From assembly GCA_002305235.1 (NCBI GenBank), contig DBQL01000228.1, positions 1 to 5,976 of the forward strand: DNA of 5,976 nucleotides. The letters run 5' to 3'. Under the pieces are notes generated by a model, which had not been told where the DNA came from, did not search any database, and worked only from the letters and a program-made list of their open reading frames with translations. Shown here piece after piece: positions 1 to 4,249 of the stretch. A program made the position numbers and the translations under genes. The DNA comes from Prevotella sp. UBA1395 (GTDB lineage Bacteria > Bacteroidota > Bacteroidia > Bacteroidales > Bacteroidaceae). The number at the start of each line of letters is the position of its first letter. The first letter of the stretch is position 1.

Positions 1-73
1 CATCGGTACCTATGACATGAACGGGACGGCAATGGACTTTGCTTGTGGCTTTCAGAGAGTCAAAACCATTTAA
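1..73 (+). CDS. 3' end of an unidentified gene (partial)
   Basis: Reading from base 2, the window opens inside a reading frame of 23 codons that ends at TAA 71-73. The tail reads IGTYDMNGTAMDFACGFQRV followed by KTI. It is too short to assign to a family, and I do not recognise it. The stop lies only 3 bases before the ATG of the carbonic anhydrase gene. That tight spacing on the same strand suggests the two are co-transcribed, so the carbonic anhydrase promoter is probably upstream of this window. The reading frame is supported mainly by this spacing and by the absence of any other sensible frame here. Confidence 0.5.
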   Translation, partial: IGTYDMNGTAMDFACGFQRVKTI

Positions 74-76
74 CTT

Positions 77-619
77 ATGATAGACCAAATAGTTAACTAT
101 AATAAAACCTTTGTAGAACAACGAGGTTACGAGAAGTATCTTACCGATAAATATCCCAACAAGAAATTGGCAGTGTTGTCGTGTATGGACACGCGATTGA
201 CAGAGCTCCTTCCTGCGGCCTTGGGACTGAAAAATGGCGATGCTAAAATCATCAAGAATGCCGGTGGTCTGGTTATCGCACCGTTTGATTCGGCCATGCG
301 AAGTCTGATAGTGGCCATCTACGAACTCGGGGTGGAAGAAATCATGGTGGTGGCCCATTCGAATTGCGGGGCGTGTCACATGAACTATGATCATATCTAT
401 CATCAGATGATTGTCAGAGGGGTGAAGGAAGAAACCATTGAAATTATCCGGAAGTGTGGAGTCGACCTGCATCACTGGTTGGAGGGTTTCAAGAATACCC
501 ACGAGTCTGTACGAAAGACGGTCGGGGAGATTAAGACTCATCCGCTCATTCCCAAAGACATTGAGGTTCGTGGGTTTATCATCGACTCGACGACCGGCAG
601 ACTGGAGGAAGTGGTGTGA
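77..619 (+). CDS. Beta-class carbonic anhydrase
   Basis: This gene encodes a 180-residue cytoplasmic zinc enzyme that interconverts CO2 and bicarbonate, supplying bicarbonate for carboxylation reactions and contributing to pH balance. The beta-class zinc site is visible. Cys36, Asp38 and Arg40 lie in the motif SCMDTRL; His94 and Cys97 lie in HSNCGAC, giving the Cys-His-Cys ligands plus the Asp-Arg dyad. KNAGG at residues 60-64 is also typical. The residue before the third zinc ligand is Asn97-1 (N96), where many relatives have Asp or Ser; this is probably tolerated. The length fits the short bacterial beta-CA branch (roughly 180-200 residues, Bacillus YtiB/YvdA-like). No signal peptide or membrane segment is seen. 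The ATG lies 3 bases after the upstream stop, so it is probably the second gene of an operon. The next 300 bp downstream hold no gene, so it is likely the last one. The family assignment is secure; the specific physiological role is inferred. Confidence 0.95.
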   Translation: MIDQIVNYNKTFVEQRGYEKYLTDKYPNKKLAVLSCMDTRLTELLPAALGLKNGDAKIIKNAGGLVIAPFDSAMRSLIVAIYELGVEEIMVVAHSNCGACHMNYDHIYHQMIVRGVKEETIEIIRKCGVDLHHWLEGFKNTHESVRKTVGEIKTHPLIPKDIEVRGFIIDSTTGRLEEVV

Positions 620-924
620 TATGATTCTCCCTGATCAAAGAATTATTCAGTTGAATCCTATCGAGCGTTGAACTCTTACGGAGTTCGATATACTCCATGC
701 GTCGGTATGACAGGGTGGACCTTGCCGCACTCGTCAACCCTACCCTATTGAATGTTGGGCACATCCGGGTACGTCACAACCCCAAGGGTACAATTGTTGA
801 TTACGAATGATTTACCACACGCGCCTTTATGTTTATTGAAGAATAACAATCCTCATGAATGACCGACTGCTGACCGTGTAATCTTTCCTCCGTTTTGTGT
901 AATCACACATACCATATAACGTCA
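620..924. other. Gene-poor stretch after the carbonic anhydrase
   Basis: I find no convincing gene in these 305 bases. On the plus strand a stop-free stretch runs from 655 to TGA 808-810. From ATG 697 it would give 37 residues (MRRYDRVDLAALVNPTLLNV, continuing to IVDYE), which I do not recognise. A 16-codon ORF starts at ATG 621 directly after the carbonic anhydrase stop and ends at 671. The minus strand is also open over 764-579, but that ORF overlaps the carbonic anhydrase 3' end and looks like chance. There is no TAnnTTTG box positioned in front of ATG 697. The stretch may be decayed coding DNA or plain intergenic sequence. Confidence 0.4.
659..690 (+). terminator. Hairpin downstream of the carbonic anhydrase, possible terminator
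   Basis: GAACTC (670-675) and GAGTTC (681-686) form a perfect 6-bp stem around the 5-base loop TTACG, with a T-G wobble just outside. TATC (659-662) could pair with GATA (687-690) across a 7-base bulge. It lies about 50 bp after the carbonic anhydrase stop codon, where a transcript end is expected. No run of T follows, so it is not a classic intrinsic terminator. It may instead protect the 3' end of the RNA, or be chance. Confidence 0.25.
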
Positions 925-932
925 TAACTTTG
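925..932 (+). promoter_or_regulatory. Bacteroidetes -7 box upstream of the SDR remnant
   Basis: TAACTTTG matches the Bacteroidetes -7 consensus TAnnTTTG exactly and ends 22 bp before the ATG at 955. A TTTG at 894-897 lies 27 bp upstream, which is longer than the usual 19-21 bp to the -33 element, so that half is poor. The box and the start codon survive although the gene behind them is broken. Confidence 0.5.
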
Positions 933-954
933 CATTCGGAAAATTTTTAAGGTT

Positions 955-1047
955 ATGGACAAGAAAATCATTTTGATTACGGGGGCGTCAAGCGGCATTG
1001 GCCGTGAGATAATAATATGGTTGGCCAAATAAGGCCATAGAGCGTTG
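955..1047 (+). pseudogene. N-terminal remnant of a short-chain dehydrogenase/reductase
   Basis: ATG 955 opens 25 codons reading MDKKIILITGASSGIGREII and then IWLAK, ended by TAA 1030-1032. TGASSGIG (residues 9-16) is the glycine-rich nucleotide-binding motif TGxxxGIG of classical SDR enzymes, preceded by the expected beta strand. After the stop, the same frame continues GHRA, which is what SDR proteins have after the first helix (typically LAxxGHxV). The stop is therefore probably a point change within an original gene, for example CAA to TAA. After about position 1047 no SDR sequence is recognisable in any frame: no NNAG motif and no YxxxK active site. An intact enzyme would need roughly 240-280 residues, so this is a dead remnant whose 3' part is lost or replaced. 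The substrate cannot be inferred. Confidence 0.8.
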
Positions 1048-1367
1048 AGAGGGTTACCACCACAAGTTTTTTTTGGCTACGAGGAGAAAGTAGAGCAAGT
1101 CTCTGGCAGATTCTTTGACAATTGCAAGGAACAGAAGATTGCGGCGAAATGAGGCAATGCTGATATCCAACAGAGAATATGGGACTTCTGCGATGCGACT
1201 TGTAAGTACTACCTGCAATTTTCCTCGTGATGAGGGCTTATTGTCTGATGCCGGTGTGTACTTTGACGATAGGTAAAGATACCATTCCGGTAAGAACGAC
1301 AAGACCATTCTCCTGCAGAGATATAAGGTTGTGCTTATATTTTACATGAGAATTGGTCTTTTTTTAT
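1048..1367. other. Unassigned, probably degenerate sequence between SDR remnant and nhaA
   Basis: These 320 bases hold no gene I can identify. The plus strand is open from 1094 to TAA 1271-1273 in a frame different from the SDR fragment (SKSLADSLTIARNRRLRRNE and on to GVYFDDR), with no plausible start except an internal ATG at 1193. The same frame after the stop reads RYHSGKNDKTILLQRYKVV. The minus strand is open over 1308-1054 (84 codons from ATG, MVLSFLPEWYLYLSSKYTPA at its start), with no homology I recognise and no TAnnTTTG box seen in front of it. Either could be leftover coding sequence. I see no terminal repeats or transposase motifs that would mark an inserted element. Confidence 0.4.
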
Positions 1368-1375
1368 TATCTTTG
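1368..1375 (+). promoter_or_regulatory. Bacteroidetes -7 box of nhaA
   Basis: TATCTTTG fits TAnnTTTG exactly. The -33 region is weak: only an ATG trinucleotide occurs where TTG would be expected, 19 bp upstream (1346-1348), and a TTG at 1353-1355 is too close. Transcription from here would give an untranslated leader of about 105 nt before the nhaA ATG. Within that leader GCGG (1414-1417) and ATCA (1421-1424) can pair with TGAT (1433-1436) and CCGC (1438-1441), a modest hairpin of 4+4 bp whose role, if any, is unknown. Confidence 0.5.
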
Positions 1376-1486
1376 CCATATCCATATTAAATACGAGCGC
1401 CAATCCATTGACTGCGGCTGATCATCACGCCCTGATACCGCTCTTACAAATATGATACGGTTATAGACAACGCAAACATTATCTTT

Positions 1487-2806
1487 ATGAGAGAGCAAAT
1501 TCAAAAAAACATCGAGACCCATCTATTCATTCCTGCTTTGCATTTCCTGCACCGCGAGAAATCGAGCGGTATCGTTCTTGGAGTGTTCGTTGTATTGGCG
1601 CTGGTGCTTGCCAACTCACCTCTGAGCGATGAGTATATGCATTTCCTTGAGCATCATTTCGGGTTTATCATCAATGACAAGCCCTATCTTAATTTCAGTA
1701 TCGGACACTGGGTGAACGATGGACTGATGTCGATGTTCTTCTTTGTAGTAGGACTCGAGCTGAAACGAGAGTTTATCGGTGGAGAGCTGCGCGACTTCCG
1801 CAAGGTGACGCTGCCGGTGATGGCTGCCGTGTTTGGCATGTTGTTTCCGGCCATCTTCTATCTGCTTTTCAACTTTGGAACACCGGAATCGGCCGGATGG
1901 GGTATTCCCATGGCCACCGACATTGCCTTTGCCCTCGCCATTGTCTATTTGTTGGGTGATCGCGTTCCTGTCTCTGCCAAGGTATTTCTCACTACGCTCG
2001 CCATTGTCGACGACTTGGGGAGTGTCATCGTCATTGCATTGTTCTACACCTCACAGATTAACATTTTGAATCTTGGTTTAGGACTCGCCTTCCTCGTGCT
2101 GATGTTTATCGGCAATCGCCTTGGCGTGAAGAATGTATTATTCTATGGCATTTTGGGCATTGGCGGAGTATGGGTATCGTTCCTCACTTCGGGCATTCAC
2201 GCCACCATTTCGGCGGTGCTTGCCGCGATGGTGATTCCTGCCGACTCGCGCATTCCTGAGGCAGCTTTCATTGCACGCATCAAGAAGCTGACCCGACAGT
2301 TTGAGCGTGCAGACTCCAATGATGTTCGGACACTCGAACCCGACCAACTGAAAATACTCGCTAAGGTTCAGCAAAACTCTGCGCAGGCCATCCCTCCGCT
2401 CCAACAGCTCGAGCATCAACTGCATCCTTTTGTTTCGTTTATCGTGATGCCCATCTTCGCACTGGCCAATGCGGGCATTTCCTTCGTCGACATGGATATT
2501 CAGGTGCTCTTTGCCAACCGAGTTGCCATAGGTGTCCTGTGCGGCTTGCTGTTGGGCAAGCCCCTCGGTATCATGGTTGCCGTATGGGTCACGGAAAAAT
2601 TGGGTATTGGTAGACGGTCACGCTCCATGACATGGCGAATGGTGGCGGGTATCGGTTGTCTGGCCTCCATCGGCTTCACCATGTCGATGTTCATCACCAT
2701 GCTGGCTTTCACCACATACGAGCATTTTGTTCAGGCAAAAGTGGGTATCTTTGTTGCCTCAATCATTGGTGCTATCATCGGCTATCTGCTGTTGAAAAAG
2801 AAATAG
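1487..2806 (+). CDS. nhaA: Na+/H+ antiporter NhaA
   Basis: This gene encodes a 439-residue inner-membrane antiporter that expels Na+ (or Li+) in exchange for protons, protecting the cell from salt and alkaline stress. The NhaA hallmarks are present. The ion-binding pair is Asp175-Asp176 in LAIVDDLG, equivalent to Asp163/Asp164 of E. coli NhaA. Asp145 in MATDIAFAL matches Asp133 of TM IV, and Lys358 in LLGKPLG matches Lys300 of TM X. HPFVSFIVMPIFALANAG at about residues 313-330 corresponds to TM IX. About eleven to twelve hydrophobic segments are visible. The protein is about 50 residues longer than the E. coli one (388). Most of the excess is a hydrophilic insertion at about residues 255-302, rich in Arg, Lys, Gln and Asp, in the cytoplasmic loop before TM IX. 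The start MREQIQKN gives a short cytoplasmic N-terminus ahead of the first membrane segment (about residues 26-43). It is a single-gene unit with its own promoter box, convergent with the broken acetyltransferase, whose frame overlaps its last 32 bp. Confidence 0.97.
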   Translation: MREQIQKNIETHLFIPALHFLHREKSSGIVLGVFVVLALVLANSPLSDEYMHFLEHHFGFIINDKPYLNFSIGHWVNDGLMSMFFFVVGLELKREFIGGELRDFRKVTLPVMAAVFGMLFPAIFYLLFNFGTPESAGWGIPMATDIAFALAIVYLLGDRVPVSAKVFLTTLAIVDDLGSVIVIALFYTSQINILNLGLGLAFLVLMFIGNRLGVKNVLFYGILGIGGVWVSFLTSGIHATISAVLAAMVIPADSRIPEAAFIARIKKLTRQFERADSNDVRTLEPDQLKILAKVQQNSAQAIPPLQQLEHQLHPFVSFIVMPIFALANAGISFVDMDIQVLFANRVAIGVLCGLLLGKPLGIMVAVWVTEKLGIGRRSRSMTWRMVAGIGCLASIGFTMSMFITMLAFTTYEHFVQAKVGIFVASIIGAIIGYLLLKKK

Positions 2807-3062
2807 CAATATCACGGCAGATGGTCAGGTTGGTTATATCATGATGAATGGTGATGTCAATATGCTCATCGCGCTGTTGTCCCTCGTCTTCGATAACAAA
2901 ATAGGCGGCATCGGTGCGATGAGCAAACTGCTCATATAGGGTGTCTGTACGCGGGTCGTCGTAGACCGTATTTTTCAGTGGGGCACCCAGTTCCACGAAG
3001 GCCATCTTGGCTATCATGGCCACGGCGGCATTATCTTTAAACTCTATATTTCTGATTAGCAT
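2775..3062 (-). pseudogene. Truncated GNAT-family N-acetyltransferase
   Basis: From ATG 3062-3060 the minus strand reads MLIRNIEFKDNAAVAMIAKM, then AFVELGAPLKNTVYDDPRTD, TLYEQF, and later AYFVIEDEG. This is the N-terminal part of a GNAT acetyltransferase: first beta strand (xIRxxxxxDN), helices 1-2, a TVYDDPxTDxLYExF segment, and the strand with AYFVxEDEG. GNAT-like sequence stops at about residue 60 of this start (near 2880). The expected next strand (VGGxGIxP) and the acetyl-CoA loop (QxxGxG/A), which transfer activity needs, are absent. The frame instead runs through unrelated sequence into the antisense of the nhaA 3' end and stops at 2775. A complete protein would have about 150-170 residues, so the 3' half appears deleted, with the junction between 2807 and about 2885. 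An in-frame ATG at 3122 would add 20 residues, but it lies upstream of the TAnnTTTG box and the GNAT homology starts at 3062. The substrate is unknown. Confidence 0.75.
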
Positions 3063-3083
3063 CGGGGTTTGATTTGTTGCTTG

Positions 3084-3091
3084 CAAAGTTA
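3084..3091 (-). promoter_or_regulatory. -7 box for the truncated acetyltransferase
   Basis: On the minus strand 3091-3084 reads TAACTTTG, an exact TAnnTTTG match, ending 21 bp before the ATG at 3062. A transcript from here would begin downstream of the ATG at 3122, which supports 3062 as the original start. The -33 position shows only CATG instead of TTTG at 19 bp spacing. Confidence 0.45.
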
Positions 3092-3136
3092 CGTATATTT
3101 TTGGAAATGCCATGATATGCAAAGCGTTATACGCTG

Positions 3137-3379
3137 CTACGGCCTGTCTGATAGCATTTTACAGACAGGGTCCTCGCGAACAATCGTCGGCGCAGCCTTG
3201 CCTTTAAGTATCAGCACCTTCTTGCCTTGTCGATATATATGAAGTTGCCGCTGGCGCACTACGGCTGTCAGTTCTTCGTCCTCCTGCATTGCTATCCAAA
3301 GCGAATGGTATATCCCCTCCGCTTCAAAAAGTTTCTGCTGCAAATGAGAGCATAGATTGGTGGTGTCAATGGTTATCAT
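3137..3379 (-). CDS. Small protein of unknown function (80 aa)
   Basis: ATG 3379-3377 opens 80 codons ended by TAG 3139-3137. I do not recognise the family. The protein starts MITIDTTNLCSHLQQKLFEA, continues with a charged helical stretch (EGIYHSLWIAMQEDEEL), and has a predicted beta-rich part, VVRQRQLHIYRQGKKVLILK, before GKAAPTIVREDPVCKML. It is soluble, with no signal peptide or membrane segment, and two cysteines (9 and 73) without a metal-site pattern. Its composition looks protein-like, and the start follows an AT-rich leader, as is usual in this phylum. The acetyltransferase remnant follows on the same strand about 75 bp downstream, so the two may once have been co-transcribed. It could be complete or the N-terminal piece of a longer protein. 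The last codons coincide with a perfect inverted repeat. Confidence 0.5.
   Translation of the reverse strand: MITIDTTNLCSHLQQKLFEAEGIYHSLWIAMQEDEELTAVVRQRQLHIYRQGKKVLILKGKAAPTIVREDPVCKMLSDRP
3143..3169. repeat. Perfect 8-bp inverted repeat
   Basis: CCTGTCTG (3143-3150) and CAGACAGG (3162-3169) are exact inverted copies separated by 11 bases. They overlap the last codons of the minus-strand 80-aa ORF and lie between it and the acetyltransferase remnant. The transcript could form an 8-bp hairpin. No T run follows on either strand, so a simple intrinsic terminator is not supported. An mRNA-processing hairpin or a protein-binding operator is equally possible. Confidence 0.45.
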
Positions 3380-3626
3380 CTATATTTTTTAGTTTAATCT
3401 TACACAGATATTATTTCAAGAAATGTGTCCGTATTGAGTAAAAAGAACCGGCCAATTTTGTGAATTTATGTGGTCCAACTCAAAATTATAATTTATGCTT
3501 ATTACAAAGAAACAAATTTTTACCCATATACACAAGGAAGAAGATAAAAAAATGGTCTTCATGATTTGATGGATACGCTTCATAGAAGTATGATATTCGC
3601 TAAATACTCTGAATTTCTGTCCTTCC
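3380..3626. other. AT-rich intergenic region
   Basis: These 247 bases hold no gene. The strand-divergent arrangement (minus-strand ORF on the left, possible plus-strand ORF on the right) makes this a natural promoter region. On the minus strand 3488-3481 reads TAATTTTG, an exact TAnnTTTG match about 100 bp before the 80-aa ORF. CAAA groups (TTTG on the minus strand) at 3505-3508 and 3513-3516 give spacings of 16 and 24 bp, both off the usual 19-21. I see no plus-strand TAnnTTTG box. Confidence 0.35.
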
Positions 3627-3938
3627 TTGTTGGAAACAAGAACAACGACAACCCTCTTGGCAATAGCTGTGCACGAGCCGGAATACCTTGATTTTTGTTC
3701 TGACCGTCATCGAAAAGAAATACGGAAGATGCTCTTTATCGAGAACATACCTGTGGAGACTTTCGATATTTGGAGTCAGATTTTCGATTACAAGAAAGAC
3801 AGGAGCATGCAGGGTGTGGTACAGCTGGTTGCCGACGGCATCAAAAGCCTTGTTAAAACCATCTTGACGAAATATGACAGCTTTGAGACCGCTGTTTGCT
3901 TCATAATAAGTCATGAGATTATTAAAACAAAATCCTAA
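3627..3938 (+). CDS. Uncertain ORF of about 100 codons, possible remnant
   Basis: The plus-strand frame is open from 3594 (after TGA 3591-3593) to tandem TAA TAA at 3936-3941. There is no ATG near its beginning: the earliest usable start is TTG 3627, and the first ATG is 3729 (MLFIENIPVETFDIWSQIFD). The central part has a good coding look (DRHRKEIRKMLFIENIPVET, then YKKDRSMQGVVQLVADGIKS), charged and amphipathic, with no membrane segment. I do not recognise it. The lack of a 5' end suggests a gene that has lost its start. The opposite strand is open in the same codon register from ATG 3914 to 3600 (104 codons, MTYYEANSGLKAVIFRQDGF at its start). It is Cys- and His-rich toward its C-terminus (QEGCRCSCF), which looks more like an antisense shadow, but it does have an ATG. 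One of the two may be real, and I prefer the plus strand because of the tandem stops and composition. Confidence 0.3.
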   Translation: MLETRTTTTLLAIAVHEPEYLDFCSDRHRKEIRKMLFIENIPVETFDIWSQIFDYKKDRSMQGVVQLVADGIKSLVKTILTKYDSFETAVCFIISHEIIKTKS

Positions 3939-3985
3939 TAAATAATAATTGCCATGAGTAAAATAATAAAAAAAGAAAACAGAAG

Positions 3986-4016
3986 TTGACTTTTTGAAAT
4001 ATTTTTGATATATTTG
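3986..4016 (+). promoter_or_regulatory. Promoter of the trehalose synthase gene
   Basis: TTG (3986-3988, in GTTGAC) is followed after 20 bp by TATATTTG (4009-4016), an exact match to the -7 consensus TAnnTTTG with near-ideal spacing. This is the best-formed promoter in the window. Transcription would start at about 4022-4025, leaving a leader of roughly 225-230 nt before the ATG at 4250, unusually long for a simple metabolic gene. Confidence 0.65.
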
Positions 4017-4107
4017 TAATCATAGTGTGCTATTAGAAGGTCTAATACAGATACTTGAAACAATAATTGGTAACATTTTGGTCAATTGATCAAATTGTAT
4101 TTTCTGA

Positions 4108-4179
4108 TGCCGGCTGTATCTGCGAACATCATGAGGGCATCGTTATTCTATGATTGAAGCCTCGACAGATACATCGGTA
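4108..4179 (+). promoter_or_regulatory. Long imperfect hairpin in the trehalose gene leader
   Basis: The arms 4108-4125 and 4162-4179 are imperfect inverted copies. TGTATCTGCGA (4115-4125) pairs with TCGACAGATACA (4162-4173), giving 11 pairs with only A4165 bulged. Beyond a small internal loop, CCG (4110-4112) pairs with CGG (4175-4177). A wobble and one A-T pair extend the outer end. In the 36-base loop ATCAT (4128-4132) can pair with ATGAT (4150-4154). The 5' leader copy of CAGATAC (4048-4054) could pair instead with GTATCTG (4116-4122), a competing helix of 7 bp. A 16-codon ORF (ATG 4107 to TGA 4155-4157, MPAVSANIMRASLFYD) spans the left arm and loop. It ends about 70 nt before the structural gene. 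A cis-acting RNA control element is the inference; no known riboswitch class is recognised. Confidence 0.4.
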
Positions 4180-4249
4180 ATGTTTCTTTAAAGTTCACTA
4201 TGATATCATGTAACCATGCTACGTGATGAGTAGCAAAAAAATAAAATGT

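Noticed and set aside
127..318. Minus-strand ORF of 63 codons within the carbonic anhydrase gene
   Set aside because: It lies entirely inside a gene with clear catalytic motifs on the other strand and has no recognisable homology or promoter.
438..671. Plus-strand ORF of 77 codons overlapping the carbonic anhydrase 3' end in another frame
   Set aside because: It is Arg/Ser-rich, out-of-frame, largely inside the real gene and has no start signal.
579..764. Minus-strand ORF of 61 codons over the carbonic anhydrase 3' end
   Set aside because: It overlaps the real gene, has no TAnnTTTG box upstream and no recognisable motif.
1833..2069. Plus-strand 78-codon ORF inside nhaA
   Set aside because: An out-of-frame reading of NhaA membrane segments; the main frame carries all catalytic residues.
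2138..2425. Minus-strand 95-codon ORF inside nhaA
   Set aside because: Antisense shadow, with composition unlike a real protein and complete overlap with a conserved gene.
2632..2844. Plus-strand 70-codon ORF across the nhaA stop
   Set aside because: His- and Gly-rich out-of-frame translation of the nhaA 3' end.
3954..3989. 11-codon ORF MSKIIKKENRS
   Set aside because: Too short, in AT-rich DNA and overlapping the -33 element of the trehalose gene promoter.
4080..4097. Overlapping palindromes TCAATTGA and TTGATCAA in the trehalose leader
   Set aside because: Short AT-rich palindromes are expected by chance in such sequence, and no matching operator family is recognised.
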